Numbered from the stretch's first letter, positions 15,374 to 24,879 are shown. The stretch is DNA of 64,000 bases from CAZVKN01 sp964627035 (GCA_964627035.1 CAZVKN010000002.1:62001-126000), one strand, 5' to 3'. Notes: generated by a model not told the origin, from the sequence alone. Program-made: numbers and translations.

Positions 15374-17320
15374 ATGTCCGACAAACCTCCAGATAAAAAA
15401 GGTCTGAGCCTTGACGCCTACAAAGTCATGGACGGCAACAAATACAAGCCGTATATCTCCCCATCCGCCCTGATTCCTGAATTTACACTTCGCTCAATTA
15501 TTATTGGCGTTGTGCTGGGAATAATCTTCGGTGCCGCAAATGCCTATCTCGGCTTGAAGGTCGGACTGACAGTCACTGCATCAATTCCGGTTTCGGTTAT
15601 ATCCATGGGTATCTTACGCGGTCTGTTCAAACGTGGCACTATTCTCGAGAATAACAGCGTTCAGACCATCGGTTCAGCGGGAGAGTCAATCGCTGCGGGT
15701 TTGATTTTCACCATCCCCGCACTGTTGCTGATGGGCATGAAACCAAGCATCTGGACTCTGTTTGCGGTTGCCGCACTAGGCGGTTTTCTCGGAATTCTGT
15801 TGATGATCCCACTGCGTCGCTACCTGATCGTCCGTGAGCACGGCACACTCCCTTACCCCGAAGGAACGGGATGCGCTGAAGTGTTGGTAGCAGGAGAAGA
15901 GGGTGGTTCCAAGTTCAAAATTGTGTTTCAGGGGCTTGGGCTTGGTGCTCTGTATAAAATGGCGATGGATGCAAACCTGTTTGGACTGTGGAGAGAAACA
16001 CCGTCTTTCCAAGTACCTCTACTGAACAAAGGAGTCGTCGGTTTCGACAGCTATCCATCTCTGCTCGGTGTAGGGTTCATCATCGGACCAAGAATCGCTG
16101 CATTGATGATGGCAGGTGGTGCGCTTGCCTGGCTCGGTTTAATCCCACTTATAGCGACTATCGGAGATGGACTGACTTCACCGCTCTACCCATCAAGCGT
16201 ACTGATAAGTGAGATGGGTGCAGGTGACATCTGGAACCGATACATCCGCTACATCGGTGCAGGTGGTGTCGCATTTGGTGGTATCATATCCCTGATTAAA
16301 GCTCTCCCGACAATTATCAGCTCGTTCGGTGCTTCGCTGAAGGGATTTAACCTGAAGGTGGATGCAGGTGAAAAACGTACCATGCGCGACATCCCCGGCA
16401 GCATCGTCATCGGCGGAGCAGTGCTGGTCGCTTTGATGATCTGGTTGGTTCCGGCGTTAAAGGTCAATTTCGTTGGAGCTTTGCTCGTTGTGATTTTTAC
16501 CTTCTTCTTCGCTTCGGTTGCATCGCGGGTTGTCGGTCTGGTAGGCGGTTCATCGCTTCCCGTATCTGGGATGACAATAGCAGCACTTCTCGGAACAGCT
16601 CTGATCTTCAGTGCATTCGGCTGGACAGGATCTGAGGGCAAGTTTGCAGTTCTTATTGTCGGAGCAGTCGTATGTGTCGGAATCTCATCTGCAGGAGACA
16701 TCTCGCAGGACTTAAAAACAGGCTTCCTGATCGGAGCGACACCCTATCGTCAGCAGATGGGGCAGTTCATCGGGGTTCTGACCGCTGCCACAGTCACCGG
16801 TGCGGTAGTGTTGCTGCTTGATGCAGCATTCCAGATCGGTTCGGAGGCACTGCCTGCTCCCCAAGCGACTCTGATGAAACTGGTTGTTGAGGGCGTGATG
16901 GACAAGAACCTACCGTGGGCGTTCGTGATGGTCGGTGTGGTAATCGCCGGAATGGTCGAATTGCTTGGGATTCAGTCGCTGCCGTTTGCTGTCGGTTTGT
17001 ACTTACCCGTCAGTTTGTCGGTTCCGGTTATGGCGGGTGGTTTGCTGCGTGGAATCATCGAAAGGAAACACAAAGAAGACAAAGATACTCTCAAGAGCAA
17101 ACGAGAAAACGGTGTACTGTTCGGGTCAGGACTGGTAGCTGGAGATGCGACGATGGGCGTACTGATCGCTCTGTTTGTTTATACGCGCGATAAGGTTGAT
17201 TGGATGAGCAGCATACCGATCCCAATCATCGGTGAACTACCTTATCCTCAGCTTATATCTACTGTAGTCTTCTGTACGATGATGTTTTTACTTTGGAAAA
17301 TCGTAAACAAGAAGGCGTAG
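15374..17320 (+). CDS. OPT-family oligopeptide transporter
   Basis: A 648-residue inner-membrane protein with about 15 hydrophobic segments. The family signature is clear at residues 35-110: GIIFGAANAYLGLKVGLTVT, ENNSVQTIGSAGESIAAGLI and the following membrane helix. GTGCAEVLVAGEEGG and GDISQDLKTGFLIGATPYRQ are further OPT landmarks. Bacterial members are believed to import small peptides or metal-peptide complexes using the proton gradient. A hydrophilic N-terminus (MSDKPPDKKGLSLDAYK) precedes the first helix. There are no operon partners; the M1 peptidase upstream may provide peptides. Confidence 0.92.
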   Translation: MSDKPPDKKGLSLDAYKVMDGNKYKPYISPSALIPEFTLRSIIIGVVLGIIFGAANAYLGLKVGLTVTASIPVSVISMGILRGLFKRGTILENNSVQTIGSAGESIAAGLIFTIPALLLMGMKPSIWTLFAVAALGGFLGILLMIPLRRYLIVREHGTLPYPEGTGCAEVLVAGEEGGSKFKIVFQGLGLGALYKMAMDANLFGLWRETPSFQVPLLNKGVVGFDSYPSLLGVGFIIGPRIAALMMAGGALAWLGLIPLIATIGDGLTSPLYPSSVLISEMGAGDIWNRYIRYIGAGGVAFGGIISLIKALPTIISSFGASLKGFNLKVDAGEKRTMRDIPGSIVIGGAVLVALMIWLVPALKVNFVGALLVVIFTFFFASVASRVVGLVGGSSLPVSGMTIAALLGTALIFSAFGWTGSEGKFAVLIVGAVVCVGISSAGDISQDLKTGFLIGATPYRQQMGQFIGVLTAATVTGAVVLLLDAAFQIGSEALPAPQATLMKLVVEGVMDKNLPWAFVMVGVVIAGMVELLGIQSLPFAVGLYLPVSLSVPVMAGGLLRGIIERKHKEDKDTLKSKRENGVLFGSGLVAGDATMGVLIALFVYTRDKVDWMSSIPIPIIGELPYPQLISTVVFCTMMFLLWKIVNKKA

Positions 17321-17332
17321 TACTTAGTACAG

Positions 17333-17484
17333 ACTGGATTGAATTCGTCATTTCCACGAAGGTGGGAATCCAGTCTCTTATGTAGCCCGGCTTCACCGAA
17401 GCCGGGTTCACAACTCCTTCTTAAAAATACCAAGGTCTGTGACCGCCAGCAATCACAAAATCACTTAATCACCAAAATCAGGAA
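17333..17484. repeat. Repeat block (E, G and AATCACAAAATCAC)
   Basis: 17347-17374 is a half E hairpin (CATTTCCACGAAGGTGGGAA). 17380-17410 is a G unit with a perfect CCCGGCTTC/GAAGCCGGG stem. 17452-17478 repeats AATCACAAAATCACTTAATC, the sequence type that supplies the terminase stop codon at 6698. Confidence 0.75.
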
Positions 17485-17492
17485 TCACCCCT

Positions 17493-18083
17493 ATGTTCCA
17501 CAACATCCCTAATAAAATCTTCGACCGCATGGAATCTCTGCAATGGCTCGATGCAAAGGGTAGAGCAGACGGCACTGAGCGTTTCCAGCGACTGCGACAG
17601 ATTCCACCTGAAACCGGCAAATTCCTGGCGATAATGGCTGCCGCATCACCTGAGGGCAAAATGCTTGAGATCGGCACCAGCGGCGGCTACTCGACTCTGT
17701 GGCTGGCTCTCGCCTGCCAAGCCATAAACCGCAAAATCACCACCTTCGAGATCAGCAAAGAGAAGATAGAGATCGCCAAAGAGACATTTCAAGCTGCTGA
17801 TGTCGAGGATGTGATCGAGCTGATACACGGTGATGCCCGCGACCATATCAGCAACTATACAGACATCGCCTTCTGCTTCCTCGATATCGAGAAGGAACTC
17901 TATCAGGACTGCTACGACCTGATCGTCCCGCGCATGGTGTCAGGAGGGCTGCTGGTATGCGACAATGCCATAAGCCATAAAGATGTCCTGCAGCCGTTTG
18001 TGGACATGGCGATGAAAGACGAGAGAGTTGATGCTGTTGTAGTGCCCATCGAGCGTGGGGAGTTGGTCTGTTGGAAAGTGTAA
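17493..18083 (+). CDS. Class I SAM-dependent methyltransferase, O-methyltransferase type
   Basis: A 196-residue cytoplasmic enzyme. The SAM-binding motif I is MLEIGTSGGYSTLWLA (about residue 57), followed by an acidic residue in KITTFEISKEKIEIA at the end of strand 2 and HGDARDHI for motif II. CFLDIEKELYQDCYDLIVPR and GGLLVCDNAISH are the usual motif III and IV region of the family that includes catechol-type O-methyltransferases (D-x-E-K-x-x-Y). The methyl acceptor is unknown. There is no partner gene. Confidence 0.85.
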   Translation: MFHNIPNKIFDRMESLQWLDAKGRADGTERFQRLRQIPPETGKFLAIMAAASPEGKMLEIGTSGGYSTLWLALACQAINRKITTFEISKEKIEIAKETFQAADVEDVIELIHGDARDHISNYTDIAFCFLDIEKELYQDCYDLIVPRMVSGGLLVCDNAISHKDVLQPFVDMAMKDERVDAVVVPIERGELVCWKV

Positions 18084-18154
18084 TAGGTTGTTGTAACATC
18101 ATAGCTTTGTAGCTATATTGAAAACAGGATGAGAAGCTATTGTAGGAGAAATAG

Positions 18155-21100
18155 ATGAAATTATCAACAATTATGACAATCTTGGGAATTGTACTGGCAG
18201 TTCAGTGCCTATTTGCCCAAACCGAAGTATCTGGTGAAGTGTCGGGTGAGTGGACTGTCGAAGGTAGTCCGTATCTGTTGGTGGATACTACTTGCGTTAC
18301 TGCTGAAGATACGTTGATTATCCTTCCGGGTGTTACATGCAATTTTAATGAACAACCATTTTTAATCTATGGAGCTTTAATTGCAGAAGGCACAGAAGAG
18401 GATTCAATAATATTATTAGAGGAGGTTGGCACATACGGTCTCTCAAATTTCCGTCGTGATGAACCTGAAAACGCTTCAATTGCACTTCAATATGTTCATA
18501 TAATTCCAGAAGATAGATTTATCTTGGCAGGATATTATCCTAAACTTTACGTTACCCATTCAACATTAGGTGCAATGTGGATCTGGGGGTGTGAGGATTT
18601 TCGTATGTCTGGCAATCTGTTTCTTGATGGAGGAGGCTTCGAACTGTTTAATGAGCCTGAAGACTTTGAATTGGGTACAAACAATTACGTCAACGCTCGT
18701 GCTATTTTCGGTCGTCTCACCGATAAAGAGATAACTGGTCAAATTGGTGAAGGTCTATGTAGTATCAGCCTTGAATATTGTGAAAATGTAGACATTCACA
18801 ATTTGACTAATTTTAGTGTGATTTTTGGAGGTGACTTTGGCGGACAAAATCAGGACCAGCACAGAGATATTAGTGTAAGTGAATGTTTCGGTGGTGGCAG
18901 ATTATTTTTTCAATATGCTGAGCAAGCAATCGCTGAGAATTGTGAGTTCAAGTATGGCATTTCAGTTATTGATTGTGAGGACGTTTCCGTCAAGGAAACT
19001 ACATTTAGAAATTTAGGGGAAAGCCTTGTAGAAAATGCAGATGATGTTACGTTTGAACAGTGTATCTTCTTGAATCCAGGTGATTTTGAAGTCTCAGGAG
19101 ATAGCCGAAGGACGAAATTTGACCATTGTACATTCATTGATGTCAATCGATTTTTTACACTGAGAAATGCAATCGGATTTAGGTTCTCAAACAATATTGT
19201 CTTTGACACCGAAGTAGGTAAAATAAATTACCACCGCGGTTCTTTTCTATGGAGGAGCAACAGTAGTATTTCTGATTTTGAATATAATTGTTTTTACGGT
19301 TATGAGAGAAGTATTACGGGAGGACGAGAAGGGGATACACTCTTTGCTAGAAATAATATTTATGTGGATCCGCTGTTAGTTGGAGGCAGACCATATGAAT
19401 TCTATCTAAGACCGGACAGTCCTTGTATTGACGCCGGAAACCCAGAGTATGAGGAGGATCCGGACGGAACTCGAACGGATATTGGAGCTTATTGGTTCAA
19501 TCAAGACATAAATAATCCCCCAGTCATCTATTCACGATACTATGATTTCGGAGGTCGTGGGAAACCTTTTCGGTATGTTCTTCGCGCTGTAGATGATGAA
19601 GATGAAGAGTTTGAGCTATCGTTTGAAGGGTTACCACAAGGAATTGACGCACATCAAGAAGCAGATTCAACAGTCATATCGGGCATCCTGCCTGAAGACC
19701 AGCAAGACTTCACTTTCCTCGCTACAGTTAGCGATCAGCAGGAGGCATCAGACACTCTCACCATTGAAGTAATTGTTTACAATGAAACTATTTTGGAGGG
19801 TGCTATTTCTGGTGAGTTAACAGTTGAAGATTCGCCCTATAGGATTGTTGAGCATACAATTGTACCAGATGATGCTGAACTCCGTATAGGAGCAGGCGTT
19901 GAAGTAATCGTTAACGAAAGTATCGATTATCAATACATAACCCCTCAATTAGATTCGTATGGAAGTTTATTCATCAATGGTACTGAGGATCAGAGGGCGC
20001 TCTTTCGTACAGACCACCTATACGGTGTTGGTATTGATGTATTGGGTGATGTCGATACCGTAATTGTCCAATACTGTGATATGAATGGAACGAGAGAAAA
20101 TAGTAGCTCAATAGATGTTCAATCAGCACAATTCACAAATATCCATCACTCTAATATGAACATGAACATCTACGGAGGTAATGCGCTAATTGAGCATAAC
20201 ACGGGACAATCTATCACTACTAATAATACCAACAATTCAATTATTAGGTATAATAAAAACGCAGGGATTCTTGCATGGGGAGATAGTGTGGAAGTGGGCT
20301 GGAATGAGATTGGTGTAAACGGTGGAATTCGCGTTATCGTTTATGAGAAATCTTTAATACATCACAACTTGCTTAACAATTGTAGGGGTACGGTAATTTA
20401 TGGGATTAATCTGAATTTTGAAGCTGAACCTGAAATTGATATCTTCTCAAACTCAATTATAAATAACTGGGCATATGCAGGAATTACCCTGAGTCCTCAT
20501 GTATCTGCAAACGTTTATAATAATGTCATCCATAATTCGTTTGTAGCCTTTTATTCCCCATCAAGAGCCGAAGAACCGTATTCCATCCACCATAACCTGA
20601 TTTCAGAGTGTGATTTTCTCTTCAATGAAGATATTAATCAAGATTTGGTAGAAAGCGTTGGTGAACTTAGCCGAATCAATGACAATGGAGATTCAACAGA
20701 CGCATTTGGCAACATTTTTCTTGATGCAGAACTTATTGACTTCGGACCACATCCGGCCGGATTACGGTCAACGTCCCCAGCAATAGATGCTGGGGATCCG
20801 GATAGTCCATCTGATCCGGACACAACGGTCGTCGATATTGGTTATAGACCGCTTGACTGGGGAAATCAACCTCCTGAAATTTTTCGTCAGATTCCTAATG
20901 ATGATGTTGTAGAACGACCCTATTTTGGTTGGGCATCATTTGAAATAGAAGCTGAAGATGAGGAGGATGACTCGTTATACGCACGATTTGTAGTAGATGA
21001 TGATGAGTTTTCAACTGAATGGGCAGATTCGTTCTATTTTGAGGATCGCGGTGTTTATCGTGTTATGGGGGAAGTAACTGACGGAAATGATGTCAGCCAA

Positions 21101-21421
21101 GTGGAGTGGGTAGTTTTAATTGGACATACCGACGTGGATAAGGAAAAAACTCTACCATTAGAATTCTCCTTTGAGACTCCCTACCCCAACCCCTTCAATT
21201 CCCAAACAACCCTATCATTCTCCCTACCCCATCAGGGCAGTCTATCCATTGACATCTATGACCTCACCGGCCGGAGAGTGCAAAGCTGGGGAGAGATGTC
21301 TTATCAGGCGGGACACCACCGCATCATCTGGTCACCGCAGCGACTGCCGAGCGGCAGCTACTTCATCAAACTTGCATCGGGTGATGAGATTAGAACGAAC
21401 AAGATAACGCTGCTGAAATGA
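18155..21421 (+). CDS. Large secreted beta-helix protein with type IX sorting domain
   Basis: A 1088-residue protein with signal peptide (MKLSTIMTILGIVLAVQCLF). Two beta-helix halves, residues 25-440 and 545-900, each open with the same phrase (SGEWTVEGSPYLLVDTT and SGELTVEDSPYRIVEHT) and close with SPCIDAGNPE or SPAIDAGDPD, so the protein looks internally duplicated. A short Ig-like region (residues 450-540, GLPQGIDAHQEADSTVISG) separates them, and another precedes the C-terminus. The last 80 residues are the sorting domain: YPNPFNSQTTLSFSLP, IYDLTGRRVQSW, LPSGSYFIKLASGD. It is expected on the cell surface; ligand unknown. A plain AT-rich region upstream may hold its promoter. Confidence 0.9.
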   Translation: MKLSTIMTILGIVLAVQCLFAQTEVSGEVSGEWTVEGSPYLLVDTTCVTAEDTLIILPGVTCNFNEQPFLIYGALIAEGTEEDSIILLEEVGTYGLSNFRRDEPENASIALQYVHIIPEDRFILAGYYPKLYVTHSTLGAMWIWGCEDFRMSGNLFLDGGGFELFNEPEDFELGTNNYVNARAIFGRLTDKEITGQIGEGLCSISLEYCENVDIHNLTNFSVIFGGDFGGQNQDQHRDISVSECFGGGRLFFQYAEQAIAENCEFKYGISVIDCEDVSVKETTFRNLGESLVENADDVTFEQCIFLNPGDFEVSGDSRRTKFDHCTFIDVNRFFTLRNAIGFRFSNNIVFDTEVGKINYHRGSFLWRSNSSISDFEYNCFYGYERSITGGREGDTLFARNNIYVDPLLVGGRPYEFYLRPDSPCIDAGNPEYEEDPDGTRTDIGAYWFNQDINNPPVIYSRYYDFGGRGKPFRYVLRAVDDEDEEFELSFEGLPQGIDAHQEADSTVISGILPEDQQDFTFLATVSDQQEASDTLTIEVIVYNETILEGAISGELTVEDSPYRIVEHTIVPDDAELRIGAGVEVIVNESIDYQYITPQLDSYGSLFINGTEDQRALFRTDHLYGVGIDVLGDVDTVIVQYCDMNGTRENSSSIDVQSAQFTNIHHSNMNMNIYGGNALIEHNTGQSITTNNTNNSIIRYNKNAGILAWGDSVEVGWNEIGVNGGIRVIVYEKSLIHHNLLNNCRGTVIYGINLNFEAEPEIDIFSNSIINNWAYAGITLSPHVSANVYNNVIHNSFVAFYSPSRAEEPYSIHHNLISECDFLFNEDINQDLVESVGELSRINDNGDSTDAFGNIFLDAELIDFGPHPAGLRSTSPAIDAGDPDSPSDPDTTVVDIGYRPLDWGNQPPEIFRQIPNDDVVERPYFGWASFEIEAEDEEDDSLYARFVVDDDEFSTEWADSFYFEDRGVYRVMGEVTDGNDVSQVEWVVLIGHTDVDKEKTLPLEFSFETPYPNPFNSQTTLSFSLPHQGSLSIDIYDLTGRRVQSWGEMSYQAGHHRIIWSPQRLPSGSYFIKLASGDEIRTNKITLLK

Positions 21422-21430
21422 AGGACTGAT

Positions 21431-21655
21431 TTGAATTCCAAACATATCACCACGCTAAATAATAAACTTATCCCGGCAACCGATAGCAAACTGCTGTATC
21501 TCGGGAATGACAAGACTGATCTACACAATCAGTTTTCAGACTCGGGACACGCAATAACAACAGTTGACAATCCATCTGCTAAAGATCGTCAAATACAATA
21601 TCTCTTTTCCGAGGCAGCATCACCGATCAGTTCCACAGAAAAATACAAGCTCTGA
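21431..21655 (+). CDS. Doubtful small open frame after the beta-helix gene
   Basis: A 74-codon frame starting at TTG, nine bases after the beta-helix stop. It reads SKLLYLGNDKTDLHNQFSDS in the middle and shows no motif. Its stop overlaps the ATG of the next small frame (TGATG), which would allow coupling. It may be a decayed gene or noise. Confidence 0.25.
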   Translation: MNSKHITTLNNKLIPATDSKLLYLGNDKTDLHNQFSDSGHAITTVDNPSAKDRQIQYLFSEAASPISSTEKYKL

Positions 21656-21819
21656 TGAAATATAAAACCGCAATGAAGGTGGTTGACTACGTAGATTTCA
21701 GCCGGAAGCTGAACCGCTATAATCATCACAAGTACAGAAACAAAACCGGCTATGTAGAGGTCTTCTTCTCGGTTGATGGGGGAAGGTTTGCTGAATTGGT
21801 TGATGTAAAGAAGCCGTAG
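21655..21819 (+). CDS. Doubtful 54-residue basic protein
   Basis: This short frame begins at ATG 21655, overlapping the previous stop. It encodes a basic peptide (KVVDYVDFSRKLNRYNHHKY, then GYVEVFFSVDGGRFAELVDV) whose last part looks like a real beta hairpin. No family is recognised. It could be a remnant of a larger protein. Confidence 0.3.
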   Translation: MKYKTAMKVVDYVDFSRKLNRYNHHKYRNKTGYVEVFFSVDGGRFAELVDVKKP

Positions 21820-21827
21820 TCCGTGCC

Positions 21828-21935
21828 ACATGCTGTCAGGTCGCCGTACCTGACAGCTATATACTTAATATTAAACCAATTATGTGCCAGACACGACTGT
21901 AGTCGGACTCGATGCAACCCGACTGAGTCAGCAGC
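21828..21935. repeat. Family I composite repeat, partly changed
   Basis: CTGTCAGGTCGCCGTACCTG followed by ACAG is a perfect palindromic arm at 21834-21857. After an AT-rich spacer the second arm has changed to CCAGACACGACTGTAGTCGG, so this copy is asymmetric. Confidence 0.7.
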
Positions 21936-21976
21936 ATTAGTACAATGCCAATATTTTCAATAACGAACAGATTAAA

Positions 21977-22219
21977 GTGTCAAACAAGCATAGTATCATC
22001 AGGAAATGGACTGCAGTAGCAGGCAGCATTTTACTGCTGTGGCTGTTTATGTTTGTGATAGCTCCGTGGTTCATGCGATGCCCGGCAGTCAGCGAGCTGG
22101 CACAATACATTGATGAGCGGGATATTGAAGCGACCGCACTGTGGTGGTCTGAAGTTGAAGCTGTTGCCGATGCCGAGATGAAATGCCGTAACAGCGTCCA
22201 GTACCCGCCAAATCGGTAA
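21977..22219 (+). CDS. Small single-pass membrane protein
   Basis: An 80-residue protein starting at GTG 21977. Residues 10-32 form one transmembrane segment (WTAVAGSILLLWLFMFVIAP), and the remainder is a soluble acidic part with two cysteines (FMRCPAVSELAQYIDERDIE). The clear N-in hydrophobic anchor and the composition suggest a true gene, but I know no family. The stop is immediately followed by a G-type repeat. Confidence 0.5.
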   Translation: MSNKHSIIRKWTAVAGSILLLWLFMFVIAPWFMRCPAVSELAQYIDERDIEATALWWSEVEAVADAEMKCRNSVQYPPNR

Positions 22220-22330
22220 GATGCAGCTCGGTTTCTCCGAAACCGGGTCATACTGCTGTCGTTCCGGGCTTGACCCGGATTCCATCCCCATATCCGCTTC
22301 ATCCGCTGTATCTGCTGAGAATTTCTCTCC
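22219..22330. repeat. Repeat block (G, E, M relatives)
   Basis: 22222-22250 is a G unit (GCAGCTCGGTTTCTCCGAAA). 22259-22286 is an E half unit (GTTCCGGGCTTGACCCGGAT). 22290-22320 is an M relative (ATCCGCTTCATCCGCTGTAT). From 22330 to 22525 I see no gene or clear repeat. Confidence 0.65.
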
Positions 22331-22525
22331 ATCATTCCTACTGAAGCTAACAACCGCACACTTTTCTTTCTTGTAAACTTGAATGCTTGCCAACTTTATC
22401 CCTTGTTTCCTCTCATCTGCTTCATCCCACCCACGCTGGATTCGTAATGACGAAAGGTGCCAAAACAACAAAAGCCCATGCAATGCACAAGGAGTGGTTG
22501 GAAAGTTAGTTGGTAAAATCAAGCA

Positions 22526-22627
22526 ATGTTGAAGGATTATTTGGGTCTGAATAAACTCTTGAACAGATTCGCTAAATGGTTGCTGAGGAGATGGATGGAA
22601 CGATTCCTCAGATCGGAACGGAGTTGA
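22526..22627 (+). CDS. Possible 33-residue cationic amphipathic peptide
   Basis: A short frame from ATG 22526 to TGA encodes a peptide with the core LNKLLNRFAKWLLRRWMERF. On a helical wheel the Leu, Trp and Phe residues gather on one face and Arg and Lys on the other, as in membrane-active peptides. There is no strong ribosome site, and a different frame (22576-22818) overlaps it, so chance cannot be excluded. Confidence 0.3.
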   Translation: MLKDYLGLNKLLNRFAKWLLRRWMERFLRSERS

Positions 22628-22818
22628 AATCTGCCGGCACTAAGAGGCTGGAAGTTGAGCAATTGATAGATCAGGCGTTTTTGTCAACGATAGAGCCTGA
22701 TCCGGTGTTGGGGAGTGGTAATGCGACGTTAACTTGCTTGCAGGGAATAGAGAGAATAGGCAGTGGAACAGGTGATTTTCGGATTAGTGCAGATATTGCA
22801 CTTTTACCAATGGTATAG
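22576..22818 (+). CDS. Doubtful 80-residue protein
   Basis: An open frame of 80 codons with the opening MVAEEMDGTIPQIGTELKSA and a C-terminal half rich in Gly and Leu. It has no signal peptide or motif. It overlaps the possible amphipathic peptide in another frame. Only one of the two is likely to be translated, and possibly neither. Confidence 0.25.
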   Translation: MVAEEMDGTIPQIGTELKSAGTKRLEVEQLIDQAFLSTIEPDPVLGSGNATLTCLQGIERIGSGTGDFRISADIALLPMV

Positions 22819-22892
22819 ACTGTCTTCATAATTATAGCTATCGGGTATATTCAGGAGTTGCACGGAATTTGTCTATAATCAATAAAACGTGA

Positions 22893-22920
22893 GAAGACCG
22901 ACTCAATTGAGTCGGTCTTC
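22893..22920 (-). terminator. Terminator hairpin after tRNA-fMet
   Basis: A perfect 28-base palindrome (GAAGACCGACTCAA and its complement) starts 12 bases after the tRNA 3' end on the minus strand. TCACGTTTTATTG follows, which is T-rich but not an uninterrupted tract. Confidence 0.65.
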
Positions 22921-22930
22921 TTCATCACCT

Positions 22931-23005
<75 letters not shown>

Positions 23006-23019
23006 GTGTAATGAGCGAC

Positions 23020-23048
23020 AATATAAGTTCTCTGTGAGCGGTTGTCAA
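23020..23048 (-). promoter_or_regulatory. Promoter of tRNA-fMet
   Basis: On the minus strand TTGACA (23048-23043) and TATATT (23025-23020) are exactly 17 bases apart, and the tRNA begins 14 bases beyond the -10 box. This is the best sigma70-type promoter in the window and shows which consensus the host uses. Confidence 0.85.
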
Positions 23049-23160
23049 GTTAATTTTCGGTGAAAAATTATTGCTGTGCAGATGTTGCCGGATTGAGAAG
23101 GTTTCCGTATATTTAGAATATCACCGCAATAAATGAGAAACAACGAGGCAGCAGGCAGTA

Positions 23161-24873
23161 TTGCGCATCTTTATCACGACATTTATCCTAATGACTTTCA
23201 CTTCTGGTTTTGCTCAGCAGCCATACAGCTATGAGAGAAAGTCAATCTCCTACCTGAATACGATGTTGACTACTGACAGCGAACTGAATTTCAGCGGCGG
23301 ATACGCTGACTATTTTATCTCTTCAATTAGTGATGCACTCCTGATGGAAAGGTTTGACCACAATCTACTGACTGGAAGTCTGATCGAAAGAGTGCAGGAT
23401 GATATTAGTGCAGCGGATAATCTCACGGAGTTAACAGATATACTTGAGGGAAGTGTAGTAGGCAAGATTGAAGCGGTTCTGATTGAAAACCTTGAACAGC
23501 GCGCAGCGGGTTATGTCTCGTCGGAAGAAAGAGCATCGTTTGCTGTTACTAAAGCCAAAACACTCGGAATCACGGTCAATGAGATGGAGAAGGTGCTGAA
23601 CTCGGCATATATATACTTCCCTGTTTTGGAACATTACCATGAGAATATTGACGGGGAAGACGAGTCGGTGATTGTGACTATCAGAGGCTCGGTTTTGTGG
23701 TATCGGGTGATATTGGTTGGCGACAGCAACGCACACATTGAACAGGTAGATGAGACAGTGTCTTCAACATCTATTGGATTTGGTAGTATTGAAGACAGTT
23801 ACAGTGAAGAGTATGCAATTGAAATGGCAATATCACAGGCGTATGAATCGGCGGTTGACAACTTTGCCCGGAATATGCGGGTTGCGACGAGGAAACTGCC
23901 GGATTTCATGCTGAAGGGGATCGTAAAAGAAGCGGATTGGGATGGTGTCAGTTTCAATCTTGGCACACGGGAAGGTATAAGTCTGAACGATAGATTTCTA
24001 ATCACCAGATTTGTGGAAGATGGCGATGAAGTAATTGAAGAATGTTCCGGATTTGTGGAAGTTACGAATGTAGGCTATAGCGGATATGGATATGAGAATT
24101 TGACTGACAGTCAGGGAGAGTTCAGCAAGGCTCGCATCATTCGTGGATTGACTATTGAAGAGGGGATGAATGTAATCGAGTTTCCACGCTTGGGGTTGAA
24201 TCTCGGATTTGGCTTAATGAGCTATAATGTCAGGTACGAAAGCACTCCTGCAGACAGAAGGTATCTTATAAATGTGAGCAGTTCACATTCCAAACCTGGT
24301 TTTGGAGGGAGAATTTCTGTTAACTACAATACTGCACCGATCACTGATGTGTCCAATTTGTTTGTTCTGCTTGAAGGAGGGATGGGATTTGTCGGGATAG
24401 ATGCTATCGGAGGTGACGGAGAAGCCGTGTCTCCTGCTCTTTATCGTACGATTTCAGGTGGTGCAATGAAAAAACTTTGCTTTCGGTCACTTTCCGTTCC
24501 TCTGAAGGCAACTTTTGGACTTCAGATGCTTGATCTTGAAGCAGGTTGGCCTCTGTTTAGCGGTATATGGACGGAAAATCTCCATCTTCAAAATGTGAAT
24601 CTGGGATTCAGCTTTGGAACCGGATTGGAACTTGCGCTCGGTCCGGCTACTTCGTTTTCTTTTGATATTGATTGGCGTGCATACACCGGTTCAGGTTCTT
24701 GGGAGCTGATGAGTACGACTCATCTTGATCGTGAAGACGTGGAGTGGTTGGATGCATTTCCAGGTCCGTCGGTCAATGCCAGCGGACTAATGATCGGAAT
24801 CAGCTTTGTCTATATGCCGCCTTCATTGCCTTTCGATATTGGAAATCTTATCTTTAATAAGTTCCTTCGTTAG
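23161..24873 (+). CDS. Exported protein with C-terminal beta-barrel
   Basis: A 570-residue protein starting at TTG 23161 with the signal peptide MRIFITTFILMTFTSGFAQQ. Residues 30-260 are helical and acidic (DISAADNLTELTDILEGS, KAKTLGITVNEMEKVLNSAY), then a beta-rich part with GTREGISLNDRFLITRF, a pattern shared with FlgT/peptidoglycan-linked small barrels. The final 220 residues alternate strands and turns (LGLNLGFGLMSYNVRYE, GLELALGPATSFSFDIDWRA) like an outer-membrane barrel. No family is recognised; it probably sits in the outer membrane. Seven bases separate it from the NUDIX gene. Confidence 0.7.
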   Translation: MRIFITTFILMTFTSGFAQQPYSYERKSISYLNTMLTTDSELNFSGGYADYFISSISDALLMERFDHNLLTGSLIERVQDDISAADNLTELTDILEGSVVGKIEAVLIENLEQRAAGYVSSEERASFAVTKAKTLGITVNEMEKVLNSAYIYFPVLEHYHENIDGEDESVIVTIRGSVLWYRVILVGDSNAHIEQVDETVSSTSIGFGSIEDSYSEEYAIEMAISQAYESAVDNFARNMRVATRKLPDFMLKGIVKEADWDGVSFNLGTREGISLNDRFLITRFVEDGDEVIEECSGFVEVTNVGYSGYGYENLTDSQGEFSKARIIRGLTIEEGMNVIEFPRLGLNLGFGLMSYNVRYESTPADRRYLINVSSSHSKPGFGGRISVNYNTAPITDVSNLFVLLEGGMGFVGIDAIGGDGEAVSPALYRTISGGAMKKLCFRSLSVPLKATFGLQMLDLEAGWPLFSGIWTENLHLQNVNLGFSFGTGLELALGPATSFSFDIDWRAYTGSGSWELMSTTHLDREDVEWLDAFPGPSVNASGLMIGISFVYMPPSLPFDIGNLIFNKFLR

Positions 24874-24879
24874 AATCAA

